Positions 42,333 through 54,836 of a stretch of DNA of 64,000 bases are shown piece after piece. Every line of letters starts with the position of its first letter. The stretch's first letter is position 1. The position numbers were made by a program, and so were the translations under genes. The notes below the pieces were generated by a model. It was not told the DNA's origin and did not search any database. It was given only the letters and a program-made list of their open reading frames with translations. The stretch is from Stemphylium vesicarium (taxonomy: Eukaryota > Ascomycota > Dothideomycetes > Pleosporales > Pleosporaceae). The stretch covers positions 142,137 to 206,136 of the forward strand of contig QXCR01000050.1 in assembly GCA_004380135.1 (NCBI GenBank), in the 5' to 3' direction.

Positions 42333-45300
42333 TCATACACCGCGGAACTGAGAGTTTGGTTAGCATGCATTCGACCAGATACTGTCAAGAGTTGACTTAC
42401 CATTCGGACCACCAAGAACCACATGGCACCGATGAATCTAAAGGCTGCAAGACCTGCGACACTGTACAGCACGACAGCCAGGTAGATAGTAGCTGCGTCG
42501 TTTGCTTTTTGTTGAGCCTCGTCTGGGCTGCTGACGGTGAGCTCCAGGCCACCAGACTGCAGCACCAAAGCCGACAAGCCCAAGTTACAGAACATCCAGA
42601 ACAGCACAACACCAGATCGGAAACCCTTGTAATAGTCTTCTTGCTTCTCGCCGGCCGATGGTACCTTCTTCTCCTCGACCCACTTCTTGCTGAACACCTT
42701 GAGCTCCTCCTCGTACTGAGTGTTGAGATCGGCATCGTCGGTCGGGGCCTGGATATCGGCTTTACCATCGGCTTTTGTGGTGACTGAAGGTAGCTTCTCT
42801 GGCTTGTCATCTCCCTTGGTTCCCCAGGTAATGTCGTGCGTGTTGCAGAATGCGTAGACGTTGAGAATGTTGATATAGGTTGGCGTCATGAGAAGGTATT
42901 GAAAGAACGAGGTGAACATGTGCCATGGGTCCAGGAAGATGAAAGAAACAACCAGCCACATGACGTACGTAGACAGCAGCGATATGATCAGAGTTGCGAA
43001 GATCTTATCCTTGAATAGATCTGCCGCATTGAAGCCGCCGTTAGTTTCAATCTGTCCCTGTACCGAGCGAACCGTGATGTAGATGGATGCGAACATGAGA
43101 TAGGCCATGATAATGCACCAAAAGTAGACCATAGACATGTACCACTTGTTCGAACCCTGAGGCCGATTACCAAGTGACAAGATGAAACAGGTAATCAAGA
43201 CAGCAATGTAAAGCCATTCAAACACGATGAAGAGTACTTTACCAGCAGTACCGAGTTCGTTTTGCAGAGAAGCCGTGAGGATGCGGAAGACTAAGAAGAA
43301 GTTGCCGAGCGCGAACCAAGCGAAGATCATGCTGATGGTTTGGTAGACGAACTCGACGAGGAACATGAATTTGCGTAAGAACGAGTGATCACTGCGGAAG
43401 ATGTCGTAAGAATGAGCCAGGGCGTATACAGCAGCGAAGAAGGATCCGTTCAGCCAGCGGCGACGTTGACTGATGAATTCAGCCATGGTAGTGGGGACAT
43501 CCGTTTCTCCTGTTGCAGACTTGACGTACTGCAAGATCCAGTGACAGTTTCGTTTAGAGACCAGTTCGAAGCAGAGGATACGATCTTCGGCCAGGTACAT
43601 GTTGGCTGTGAAGATACCAGCGTTGGCGCCGTGCATCTTCTCACCAGCAAAATATTTCTCCAGCGGCCCTTGCCCCGTCTTGTCGTTTTGGAGAGCGACA
43701 TATCGGTAGGCTGAGAACGCACCGGGAAGCACACTAATGAATCCAAAGGCGGATTCTAGAGGCTTATCCAGAATGTTACTCATTTTGTACTCGAAGTTCT
43801 GGGTCGCTACGAGCGGGTTCAGAAGGGTCTTTCCATGATTCAACATAGCCTTGATCTCACCACAGGCACCAGCGCACATGGGCTCGAGATCGAAAGCCTT
43901 CCACAATTGATAGACTGAGTCCTTGCCGGGCTTGGTACCAGCATCAATGAGAACACAGACGTTAGGGTCAAGGACAGCGCCGAACGCCTGGAAAAACCAG
44001 CGATGCGAGTTGATCTTCTTTTGGTTCTTTTCCTTCAGACAGAACAGCATCTGCACGGGGGTGTTACCCTTCTTCACACCGACAACACCCTTCTTGATGT
44101 CTAGCGTCATTTGGGTAGTGTATTCGTAGATATGCGCAGTGACGTCCTTGCCGTTGACTTGCTGCTTGGCAATTCCGTCCTGGTACACACCGAGACCTGC
44201 TAGCACGGCGCGGGTTCGGGGATTGATCTTGGCACGACCATCGCTGACGACGCATACTACAATCTTCTTCCACGCGTCCTTGCCCCACGTCTTGCTGTTT
44301 GTTCGCGAATTCATGTACTCGATGTTCTTGATGACACCGCTCATTGTCCGCGCGAACAGCTCGTCTTCCTCGTTGTACATGGTAATGACAATGAACAGCT
44401 CTGTATGACGCGGCTTTGCGAACAGCTTTTGGCGAAGAGTGAAGCGCTCAGCGTCGAAGTCTGCGGGGTCGCATGTGGCGGCAGAGTAGCGCATGTGTGT
44501 GAATTCGTCACGCTCGGGGGGCTGTGCATGTGGGACCTGGTTCAGCAACCGCGGTGGAATCGGGCAATCTAGCACCAAGTTGCCTTTGAACAACTGGACC
44601 TCCTTCACAGTCTTCCACCGCCTCATTGGGGCTGGGCTGGGTGTGGGTAGGGGCTCATCGTGGAATGGGTTTTCGGGGTCCATGTCTTCCGGGTCGTGAG
44701 GATCCGGACCGTAGGAATTGGCGCCATGTATCATGGGCCTGTTCATGTCCTCGTCCTGCCAGTAGTGTGTGGGCTGGGTGCCATATCCCGCACCTGGGCT
44801 TTCGTCAACGGGCGTTGGGTCGTAAGGCTGAGTGTAGTAGGCATCGTGATGTGCTTGGGGGTCGAATGAGTAATCATTGTTATCGTGTCGCTGCGGTCGT
44901 GGATCGTAATCGTCGTGATAGTTTCCTCCTGCGTATGGGATGTTTTCTACTGAATACTGCGATTCATGTCAGCATACCGGACGCTTCATTGACAGCACAG
45001 CTAGAGAGCTTCTGTGGCGCCTGTATCGTCTCAAGGCACTCCAATGCTCAAATTATCCCATACACCACTTCGCCGTCCGCCTTTAACGTACACTGGGTTG
45101 TAATGGCAAGCGGTCGCTGGAAGCTGCTTGGCTGGGGCCCATGGGAATCTCCAAGATGCCCGAGGCCGAGGGTTGTGGCGATGCATATCGGTCTTCGAGT
45201 TGGTAGCCGCGAAGAGGCTGTCCCGGAGACGGCGTCCGGCCCATTGGTCGTCGTGGATCCATCTCATACGGGTCGTCGCTACCGCCTGGCTGACCTGTAG

Positions 45301-45439
45301 TGCTGTTAGTTTGACGATGCTAAGCGCTTCACTGTATGAAGCCACGTATGTCAACTGCGAAAAAGAGACGTAGACAAGTCCTCTTCCCTGCACGCTCACG
45401 AGGGTGTTGTTGCTGCTTACCTAGTCTGTTGTATGACAT
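42333..45439 (-). CDS. Chitin synthase, class I/II
   Basis: Four exons: 45439-45421, 45294-45092, 44956-42401 and 42347-42333, in frame, 930 residues. The N-terminus MSYNRLG is split by a 126-nt intron and followed by an unstructured Pro/Tyr-rich region. The catalytic domain has TELFIVITMYNE, VCVVSDGR, the EDR motif (about 530) and the QRRRW product-binding motif (about 571-575), then several TM helices. The last exon is only 15 nt and ends the protein with MFRGV, the usual C-terminus. Chitin synthases polymerise UDP-GlcNAc across the plasma membrane at hyphal tips and septa. The sequence DCPIPPRLLNQV fits class I best. Without the 15-nt exon the protein would gain about 50 unrelated residues. 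Confidence 0.93.
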
Positions 45440-46499
45440 ATTGGCGTGTTTGCCGGTGTGCTGCGCCTTGAATCAACTCGCAGCGGTGCGACAAGCTGAT
45501 CAACAGTCCAAAACACTTGCACAAGGGAAGGTCCAGGAGGGTGTCTGAAAAGATGCGACTGTTGTTGTTCCTGTCGTATAGGCGTTGCGGGAAAAGTGAG
45601 CGATAGATGTATGCGTTTCAGACGGGTTTGGTGGGTCGGGAATGCTACAGGGTACACCGCAGTTGTTTACCACAGCAACGAGCGGGAGCGCGTGGACAGA
45701 TGATGTAACAGTGGGCACCAAAAGCACAAAAGGCCGGGAGCGAGGCGATGTGCGACTGGGGGGTGTCCGGAAGTCTATAGCAGCAAATGAATATTGTTGT
45801 TGATGACGGTCAGCCTCTCGAGGGCTGAGTCTGCAGACGTCCGCTGCTTTCAATTGTGCAGCTGCCCAGCCCGCAGGCGTGAAACCTGCGACTGCGCCTA
45901 ATTCGCTGCGCAATCAGCGGGGCACGCCACACTTCACAGCCGCGTGCCGTTACGAAGCCTCTCTAGGTCGGTTTGGGTCATTGCGTGTGACCTGCTATCG
46001 ATAAACTTTGGCCTTGATGTTGACTGGACGACAATATTCTTTTCCTCAGTTCCGCATGCCAACGCATTTGACACATAATCACTCGTCGAAGATGGTGTGC
46101 GACTAAGATAGTACATCGTAATGCCTGTAGTGTTACTTGCGTCTATGCTCGTACTAAATACGAAGAGTGTAGCTATATGTTGAGCGACCACATCTGTAAG
46201 CATGGCTGAGCGTACATATCTAGATGATGTGGGTAAGAAGTCGTACCTTCTTGGCCTCTATAGGCCTCTCGCCATGCCGCTCGCTTCCAAATTCCGCATG
46301 CTGCGCCCAATGCCCTGCGTGAGTACCTGACGATCCGTCCGTCGTACGTCATCTTGGCACCGTCCAACAACGCCCCAAGATCTTCACTCGTATTTCGCAC
46401 ATCTCGCATCTCGCATCTCTACAAGCACAGGCAACTATTCTTCCCAGATCCCCAACAAACACACACCGCATTCCAGTCACAATAGCCGCACAATCGAAA
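45440..46499. promoter_or_regulatory. Divergent promoter region between chitin synthase and LMW phosphatase
   Basis: About 1.06 kb lies between the two start codons. The part next to 45440 is probably the long 5' leader and promoter of the chitin synthase gene. Open frames here (for example 45500-45913 minus) have no recognisable motif. Confidence 0.45.
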
Positions 46500-47124
46500 A
46501 TGGACGAATCAACATCCCCCAAACCCGTTTCCGTCCTCTTCGTCTGCCTCGGAAACATCTGTACGCCCGCCTCCTCCCCCCAGTCCCTGCGTCTCCAAGT
46601 ACCTCACTAATCGCCTCCCCCGCATAGGCCGCTCAACAATGGCCGAAGGCGTCTTCCAATCCCTAACCCGGCCCGCCTCGCAGCCCGCGCATCCCTTGAT
46701 ATCATCCATCGACTCCTGCGGCACGGGCGCATACCACCTCGGCTCCTCCCCAGACTCGCGCACCATGGCCACTCTCCGCGCCAACAAGATAACCACCTAC
46801 CGTCACAGCGCACGGAAATTCGCGCCTGGCACCGACTTTGACAAGTTTGACTATATCTTCGCCATGGACGATGATAACCTGGAGGACCTGGAGAGTTTGC
46901 GACAGCGCGAGGTGAAGAGGAAGGGTGGAGAAGACGGTGTGGGCAAGGTCATGTTGTTTGGTGAGTTTGGGGGGAAGAGGAGGAAGTATCGGGGTAAGGA
47001 GATGGGAGAAGAGATTCAGGATCCTTATTATGGGGGTGATGAGGGGTTTACCATTGCGTATGAGCAGGCGGTTAGGTTTAGTAGGGCATTTCTGGAGAAG
47101 CTTGAGGCGGGGGAGTTGAGCTGA
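46500..47124 (+). CDS. ltp1: Low-molecular-weight protein tyrosine phosphatase
   Basis: Exons 46500-46560 and 46628-47124 with a 67-nt intron give 185 residues. The splice restores the catalytic P-loop C16-x5-R22-S (CLGNICRS), with Cys16 as nucleophile and Arg22 binding phosphate. FAMDDDNLEDL and the DPYYGG segment, whose Asp is the general acid, follow in the right order. LMW-PTPs dephosphorylate phosphotyrosine and small phosphate esters in the cytosol. The insert between these motifs (KVMLFGEFGGKRRKYRGK) is slightly longer than in bacterial relatives, as is usual in fungi. Confidence 0.92.
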
Positions 47125-47315
47125 GCTGAGCTGACATGGACAAGGTGGATGGGGACATAAAGGTGGGAGAGTGAATGGATATTAGATTTCGTGATACCCA
47201 TAGACTGGTGGCCATGGGCTACTGTTTCTTTCATTGTACATTATGATACTTGCATTGGCCATAGATCTCCGTCTATTCCGCCTGCGTCTGCTTCTTCCTT
47301 CAGGGTATACATTCC

Positions 47316-48070
47316 TTACGAATTCCGCTTAATCTGCCTCTCCAAATCCATCAACTTCTCCACCATCTTCCCGCGCATAAAATCCGTCAACCCCAATATC
47401 CCCTCCCTCGTCACAATCCGATACGTGCCACTATCCTGCCACCCGCCATCGCCCCCACTAAACCTGCCATTTCCATCCACTTCTACGCTCCCCAGAATAT
47501 CCTCCGGCCACGCAATACGCCCGTAGTCAGGCGGATTCCTCAAATCGCTAACGTGAATCCAACCTCCATGCCCCGCACCGCCTGCACCCCCCTGATGATT
47601 CGCGCCGCCCGCGCCATCGTCTGGCTGCGAGAGCATCGAACCGCCCGGTGATGCGTACACGGCGGCTTGAGACTGTACGTACGGATCGTGGACGGCGTGC
47701 GTCGCGAATACCGAGGACAGGATAGGTAGGAACTGCGGGTTTTCGGTAAAGTTCTGCGGTGTTGGGGGTAGGGCGGTGCAGCTTCCTATTGCGAGTTGCG
47801 GTGTGGGCGGTGAGGTGGGGAGGAGGGAGAGGAGTCGTTTGCTGGGGTCGTAGGGGTCTTTGTGGACGTACTGGTGGTGGTTGTTAGTAAGGATATGGGA
47901 AGATGGGAGTAGGAACATTGAGGAAGGGAGGTAGGTACAATGTGTGGGTTCTCTGGTAACGTCGATGCGTGTCGTGCGCCGCGCAGACGCAGTGTTTGCG
48001 TTGCTGGACGCACGCGGCGTGCTGAGCGCACGAAGGTGTTTGCGAACATTTGGTAGAGTACGGGACACAT
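47316..48070 (-). CDS. Conserved fungal mitochondrial protein of unknown function
   Basis: Exons 48070-47939 and 47870-47316 with a 68-nt intron give 228 residues. The N-terminus is Arg-rich and amphipathic, typical of a mitochondrial presequence (FVRSARRVRP..TLRLRGARHAST). The splice produces ENPHIYVHKDPYDP. Conserved blocks include LLSLLPTSPPTPQLAIG, FTENPQFLPIL, a Gly-rich stretch, HVSDLRNPPDYGRIAWPEDILG and SGTYRIVTREGILGL. This order occurs across ascomycetes without an assigned function. A second Met at 48049 gives a more usual presequence start and is an equal candidate. The gene is convergent with the LMW phosphatase, about 190 bp apart. Confidence 0.75.
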
Positions 48071-48697
48071 GGGGGCAAGGTAGCAATATCGCGTGTGGGT
48101 TATCAGCTGCCTCTGAAGGTGAGGGTTTTGTTGTGGTACTCAAACTCGCGATCTGATAAACTCCCAGACTGAAACTACTAGTAGATGAGTAACCATGACG
48201 CCGCCTACCTACCCTTGTAGACTTTCAAATGCTAGCTGCAGATCATCTGGACCGTCCGTTCGCTCCTTTTGCACCTAGCTTCTCGCAACATGTACCTCAC
48301 TCGAAAAGAATTGGGTCACCAATACTTTCCCTCCAGGCGTATTGTGACGGGATTACTCCGATGATTGCGCTGTGGGTGTTTCTTTTTCCGTTTCCGCGGA
48401 TATAACCCGCGTGGGCCTCGGACATAAGCTACAGATTATCAACATGGCGTTCTTGTTCTCGCCCGCCGGCCGTGATCATTCCCCAAACAACACTTAGCGC
48501 AACCCCACTACACATGCAAATTGTTCGCATCCACGAATGGGGAACGATATGCGCCCGTTAGCGGAGGTTGAGCCGAAGTGGTTGTGACGGCTTAAGTAAA
48601 CTTGAGCCAGGTGAATGATTGTTACATTTTTTCTTTCCCGACTCTTCGTCTTCTTTCTCTTCGCTACTCGTGCTTTTTTGTTTATTGTGCCTGCATT
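48071..48697. other. Divergent intergenic region
   Basis: These 627 bp carry the promoters of the mitochondrial protein (minus) and the permease (plus). A CT-rich tract just upstream of 48698 (TTTCTTTCCCGACTCTTCGTC area) is consistent with a transcription start. No gene is seen. Confidence 0.45.
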
Positions 48698-50455
48698 ATG
48701 GCGAGCAGCGCTGTGGAAATAGCGCCGATGGGAAAAGATGCTGGGGAGACGAGTAAGGCAAAACAAACGGGATTGCACCGGGATGTCGAAATCGGACCTG
48801 AGATGGTTAATATCGACAGGATTGAAAGAGTATACGCGTAAGTAATCTTTAGATACATTACAAGATGAAAAACTTACGATAAATCAGCAAACTCGACCGT
48901 CGGATCCTTCCAGCGTTCTGGGTCCTATACTTCATGTGCTCTGCTATTCGATCCAACATTGGACTTGCGCAAACGATGAATCTGGCAGAAGATCACGATC
49001 TGGGCTCTGTGCTTAATATTACACCGAAACAGGTATCGACTGGTCTGGCACTGTTTTACGTCTGCTATGTCATCTTCGATCTTCCTTCCAATCTACTCAT
49101 GACAAGGGTCAGCCCGCACGCTTGGATGAGTCGCATCGTGACTTGTGTGGGTATTATTGGCATGTGCCTGACTGCTATGAATGCAGCATGGAACCTCTAG
49201 TGAGTAAATCATGGCGACTTCATGCATGCTCCATTGACGCAAGTTTAGTCTGCTTCGATTGTTGCTCGGTATTGTTATTGCGGGCATGTGGCCTGGCATG
49301 TCATACTACTTGACGCTCTTCTACCCCCCGTCTCGAACTGGAAAGCGCATTGGGCGCTACTTTACAGCATCTCAAATGTCTGCGGCCGTTGTGGGCTTGG
49401 TTTCAGCTGGCTTCCAAAAGATGGATGGCATTGGCGGTCTCGTTGGATTCCAGTGGATGTTCCTCATTTACGGCGCCATCGGTTTCATCGTCGGTATATC
49501 ACTACTTTGGTGGCTACCTGACCGACCGCTGCCCCCTGGTGAAGTTCGTCAGAGAACGGGATGGATGAAGTGGCTTCCAGAAGGCAAACCGGCTTTGGAA
49601 GGCGAAGATGCGCGCGTCCATTATGAAGACCTGACCCGTGTCTACAGTCGCAAGCTGTGGAATATGAGGGATCTGTGGAACGTAATCATCGACTGGAGAA
49701 TATACCCGCTCGTCGTCATGTACTTTGGCGTGGTCGGTGTCGGCAACGGCACGCAGGCATATGCTACCGTCATCATCCGGGGGATCAACCCAAGCTTGAC
49801 AGGCATTCAACTCAGTCTGCTTTCAGCACCCATCTGGCTCGTGAGTGCAATCCGGACGTCCCGAGAAGTCTGAGCTAACCATGCACAGATGGACCTCGTT
49901 GCTATCCTACTGGTTACCCCTATCTCGGATCGCTTCCACCACCATCGACCTGCATTCTTCAGCGGCGCCGTCGTGATCCAGATCGTGGGCCTCTTGATTG
50001 CGACATTTGCTAAGGACTGGTCTCGGTATGGCGGGGTTTTGCTCATTGGGTTTGGGCTTGGGCCGACGGTGCCCATCTGTATGGCGTGGTCCAACGAGAT
50101 CTTCCAACCCCGGCACGGCGAAGTCGGTGTCGCCGCAGCCAGCGCACTCGTGTCTGGACTCGGTAACCTGGGAAGCATCTTGACGACGTACGCGCTCTAC
50201 TCGGGTTGGCCTGCGGATGCCAAAGATGGACCACACAAGTACCGCAACAGCAACTTTGTCATGATTGGCATTTTGTGCGCGAGTATACTCAGTGCGGGGA
50301 GCATGGTGATTCTATTGAAGGTATTTGGAGACAACAAGGGCAAGCAGGTTAGCAGTGCCAGCTCGACTAGCGAGGGCGAGGCTGCCTACGTGGATGGGGC
50401 AGCGCGACGCGAGGTGCAGCAGCGGGGCCTGGGACGCATGTTCTGCTTCAAGTGA
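48698..50455 (+). CDS. MFS permease, Dal5/Tna1-type (anion:cation symporter)
   Basis: Exons 48698-48837, 48888-49199, 49249-49840 and 49889-50455 (introns 50, 49 and 48 nt) give 536 residues and about 12 TM helices. The N-terminus RRILPAFWVLYF, the loop NLLMTRVSPHAWMSRI and FYPPSRTGKRIG are features of the allantoate/nicotinate/vitamin permease family (ACS family). Members import carboxylates such as allantoate, nicotinate, pantothenate or biotin with protons across the plasma membrane. The C-terminal cytosolic tail is short, Ser/Glu-rich. Substrate cannot be told from sequence alone. Confidence 0.9.
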
Positions 50456-51485
50456 TGCTGTGGACCCTGATACGTGGGGCGGAATAGGGACCCTGCCGAC
50501 TGTGATTGGCAAGACGTCATTTCATGTGAAAGGCGGAAAAGCGTAAAGGCGCAAATGTACAATGGGCTTGTGAGAAGTCCATGGCGGGAAGAGGTCACGA
50601 GGGCATGGAGTGTTTTGGCGCGGCGGCGGGAGCGAGCCATGCTTCATGCAAGTCAACATGCTGGAGCTGACGGCATGGCTGACAGCGACATAGAAAATGT
50701 TTAATTCCAATGGCGTCCTCGCATAGCACGAATGCACCGTCATGTTTGATAGGGCGATGGTGGTAGCCGACGATCGGCGTTTGCGCAAAGCGTTCATCCA
50801 GTGCAGGAGGGGCTTTCACGATGTCTGCACGCATCGTCATTTCGCGCCTAGCCCACTTCCCCATACTCGGCCTTTTTTTGCTGCCCTAGACGTCGCTCCG
50901 CTTTCGCATCTTGCCCTCGCTCACCCAGGCTCTCTCCAAACCTCGCTCTGCCTCACCCTCACTACCACGCCCGTGGCTTCCAAGCTTGTGCCCCACCACA
51001 GCTGTCCATCGGCAAACCTTGGGCACTGCACGCTGACACGGATCCGTCACGACTAGCAGCTGCAGGCACGCGTTTTGAGAGCGCCGCCACGCCCAAAGCC
51101 CTCCCTCTTGTCCAGGTAATTGATGGTGGCCTGTTGCAGCGCATGGGTAGCGGGGCAGTGAGACCGTCCGTCCAAGCGCCGTCTACTCCAGTGCCAGTGC
51201 ACATCAGACGCACCCCAGAGAACCACGGCTTGCGCGCCCCGCTGTAAACATCCGAACAGCACTGACGTAACCCTAGCCCGTACGTCGTTTCTCGTAAGTC
51301 GCTCCTCTCTCCTTCACCAGTGCGTCTGTCGTCCCACGGTCCGGAAATGAGCCCTCCCAACAGACGTGCCCATCTTCACATGCTTCCCCAGCAGCCCTGC
51401 ATCGGCATACCTGCTAACATTCCACGCCCCCAAGCTCTCCCGGGCTCCACCATATTCCCCCGGTACCTGGCCTCGCACGCCCGCC
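50456..51485. promoter_or_regulatory. Upstream region and likely long leader of snf1
   Basis: The 1.03 kb before the SNF1 start contain CT- and CCC-rich sequence (about 50870-51480) without a long ATG-initiated frame of merit. It probably includes a long 5' untranslated leader. The first part is the permease 3' flank. Confidence 0.4.
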
Positions 51486-54264
51486 ATGTCGGCCGCAATC
51501 GACAACGAGGACCTGGAGGAGCTCTCCATCTCCATGCCCGCCCAGCGGCGAGGCGCGGGAGGAGCCAGCACCACCAGGGCCGCAGACCCCGTCCTTGCGC
51601 CACCCACTGCGCTCGGAACAGCGGTGCAGGAAAGCAAGAGCAAGGACACCAAGGCGAACCAGCGCCTCGGCCAGTACACGATAGTGCGGACGCTGGGTGA
51701 GGGCTCCTTTGGCAAGGTCAAGCTGGCCACCCATCAGGTCAGCGGCCAAAAAGTCGCTCTCAAAATTATAAACCGGAAGAGACTGGTCACTAGAGACATG
51801 GCCGGCAGGATAGAGCGTGAGATTCAGTATCTACAGCTGCTGCGACATCCCCACATCATCAAACTGTATGAAATCAGACATGTCCCCCAGCTCTTCGCAT
51901 ACTGACCCGCCGCAGCTACACCGTCATAACTACACCGACCGAGATCATCATGGTCCTCGAATACGCCGGCGGCGAGCTCTTCGACTACATAGTGAACCAC
52001 GGCAAGCTACAGGAAGCACAGGCTCGAAAGTTTTTTCAGCAAATCGTATGCGCCGTCGAATACTGCCACAGACACAAGATCGTGCACCGCGATTTGAAGC
52101 CCGAAAATCTCTTGCTGGACCACGACAGCAATGTCAAGATTGCCGATTTTGGCCTCAGCAACATCATGACCGACGGTAACTTTCTCAAGACCAGCTGCGG
52201 AAGTCCGAATTACGCTGCACCCGAAGTCATATCAGGCAAGCTTTATGCCGGTCCAGAAGTCGACGTCTGGAGTTGTGGTGTCATTCTCTACGTACTGCTC
52301 GTTGGCAGACTGCCGTTTGACGACGAGTACATCCCTACGCTCTTTAAGAAAATTGCTGCGGGCCAATACAGCACACCGAGCTATCTGTCACCCGGCGCAA
52401 CTTCCTTGATCAGGAAGATGTTGATGGTCAACCCGGTACACCGCATCACCATCCCCGAGCTTCGACAAGATCCCTGGTTCACCACAGACTTGCCTGCCTA
52501 CCTTGAGCCACCTGCCCAAGAGTTCTTCGACAGCGGGGCGGACCCCAACAAGGCGATCGACCCTAAGGCTCTCGCCCCGTCGGCTGACGCTCCTCGTGTG
52601 CAGGCGCTACACGAGAATGTCGTGTCAAAGCTCGGAAAGACTATGGGGTATGCGAAGCACGATGTGCAAGACGCCCTGGCACGCGATGAGCCAAGTGCCA
52701 TCAAGGACGCATATCTGATCGTTAGGGAAAACGAGATGATGCGAGACAATCGTAAGCAGCATCCCCGACGTAACTTGACTGTGACTAACAGTCTGACGCA
52801 GCATTATTGACCAACCAAGACGGTGTACCCGTATGGAATCACCAGTCACCACCTTCACATGACAGTCACATGGAACGCTTCAGACCACAATCACTGAATG
52901 CTGCTTCGCGCCCGCAGTTCATCCCACCAGCTCCCGCAGACCATGAGAGGGTACGCCAAGGATCAAATGCTAGTAGCCAACTGGCGAATATTCGGAGTCC
53001 TGTCAGCACCGTGGCGATTCTTCCAAGCAGTCTGACAGAATACCACAAGGCTTACATGAAGGGTCATCCAAGGCCGCTTAACAAGGTTCAAGAACATGAC
53101 GGACTTCCGCCTACACCGGAACAAACCGAGGAACAGCGCCAGATATCCGCTCGACGGCTGAAACCGAATTTCCGCACACTACCTGAAGCAAGTAGATCGA
53201 AGCCTGAGCCAATGACGAGCTTGCCTGCCAAGAAACCGAGAGCGACCAAGTGGCAATTTGGTATTAGATCGAGGAATCAGCCTGCCGAGGCCATGCTTGC
53301 CATCTTCAAGGCACTGAAAGCCATGGGTGCTGATTGGGAGGTACCAAAAATACGCAGAGCTGGTGGAAGCGGTTCTCGCAGCCGTAGTACCTCTCGAACT
53401 CCCGACGACCGCACGCCAAAGTCCAGAAGTCACTCTCAAGGTTCTATATCGTCGCACTCGTCTAATGAAGAGCAAGGCGCGCGGGCAGGCTCACCACACC
53501 GTGAACCGCTTAGTGTACGTAATAACGATGCGAATGAGCAAGAAACAAGAGGCCGACAGAAGAAGCATTACAACCACACCAACGACTGGGGCTACCATGT
53601 TCCCGAAGATCCATGGGTCATCAACGCGCGCTTTCGGAAAGAAGGCATGTTCCCTCCCGGCGTCGCCCATCCCTCATCCACGCACTCTTCACGCGTGGAT
53701 CTCGCAAACGATCCCGTTGGCCTCCGCCGCCGCAGCTCGACCAACACAAGTACGTCCAGTATCCATGGCGTCGAGGGCATGACATCATCGGAACGCGCAG
53801 CCGCCGCCTCAATGGGCAGCGACGACGCCCACCAGCCCCACGCCGACGAAGCAGTCTACATCTACATGTCCATCCAACTCTACAGCATCGACCGCGACTT
53901 CTTCGTCGTAGACTTCAAATGCGCCGGCTACGAGCGCCTCGTGTCAAACCTCGTCCGCGAAATCAAAGCAGACGCCACCACGCTCAACACCTCGCTCAGC
54001 AATCTCGCTCTCTCCAGTTCTCACCGCAACTCGCTGTACCAGGATGGCTGGGATGACGAACAGGGCGTTTGGCGCAGACTCGACGAAAATGAGCCCTTGC
54101 CTGAATATCTGGCTGATAAACTCAATGAGGGTGGGACGGATATTCTCCGCGAGAGGACGGAGCTTGTGGGTGCGGGACGGCAGGAGGGCGAGAAGATTGT
54201 TACGAGTCCGTTTCCGTTTTTGGATGTTGCAAGTACGCTTATCTTGCAGTTGAGTGGGGAGTGA
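51486..54264 (+). CDS. snf1: SNF1/AMPK-alpha serine/threonine kinase
   Basis: Exons 51486-51865, 51916-52751 and 52802-54264 (introns 50 nt each) give 892 residues. Kinase domain about residues 63-320: GEGSFGKV loop, VAIK-type Lys93 (VALKII), HRDLKPEN with catalytic Asp186, DFG Asp204, and activation-loop Thr219 (LKTSCGSP), the site of upstream kinase phosphorylation. An autoinhibitory UBA-like region (VVSKLGKTMGYAKHDVQDAL) follows the kinase. A Ser/Arg-rich linker leads to the C-terminal beta/gamma-binding domain (from about 755; MSIQLYSIDRDFFVVDFKCAGYERL). SNF1 drives carbon catabolite derepression. The residues WEVPKIRR and WQFGIRSR match the usual linker blocks. Confidence 0.95.
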
Positions 54265-54836
54265 TAAAGTTCTCCTTGTTCGGCTGCGATTTTAGACGGA
54301 TGGCATGGGTGTTTGTACGTTGGGCAGCGGGTGGGTGGCAAGGTCATGGTGAATTCAGGTCATGGTGAATTCATCGTGGATTCGATTAGGGAAAGTGCGT
54401 TTAGATGGCTGTATAGACGTGTTATTTCCCACGGGTTAAGGATTATTTGCGTGTATGATGATGGGTGGGGGTATAAGTGTAGTATATAGAGATGGCCATG
54501 TATGCACAATCAGCTTTTTTTGTCATCATCATCATCATTTGTATATTTATACTCGCTGCACATATACACGTACACATACAAGAATAAACCATCAAGAGAG
54601 TCAATCATACAATCGAATTCACGTTTCCATTCTTTTGTGTAGCCCGTAACACGGGCATCCAAATTTCCCGTGTCGCTCATCCCGATTCCCTTCCCTTGTT
54701 TCTTCTAATCGAGGGGGGATATATCCTAAAATACAGAATTGCGAACGAATAGTCGTGGTACTGAGAAGAGTGTGCAGTATATAAATTCAACCTTGAGAAA
54801 ATCTGACATCGGCTGCTGATATACAAGAGGGAGAAA
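54265..54836. other. Convergent intergenic region between snf1 and tom70
   Basis: These 572 bp hold both 3' UTRs, with AT-rich sequence and a CAT microsatellite at 54523-54538. A 16-bp tandem duplication is listed separately. No gene is seen. Confidence 0.5.
54341..54372 (+). repeat. Tandem 16-bp duplication
   Basis: Two perfect head-to-tail copies of AGGTCATGGTGAATTC at 54341-54356 and 54357-54372 lie 77 bp after the snf1 stop. Role unknown, probably a replication-slippage duplication in the 3' UTR. Confidence 0.75.
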
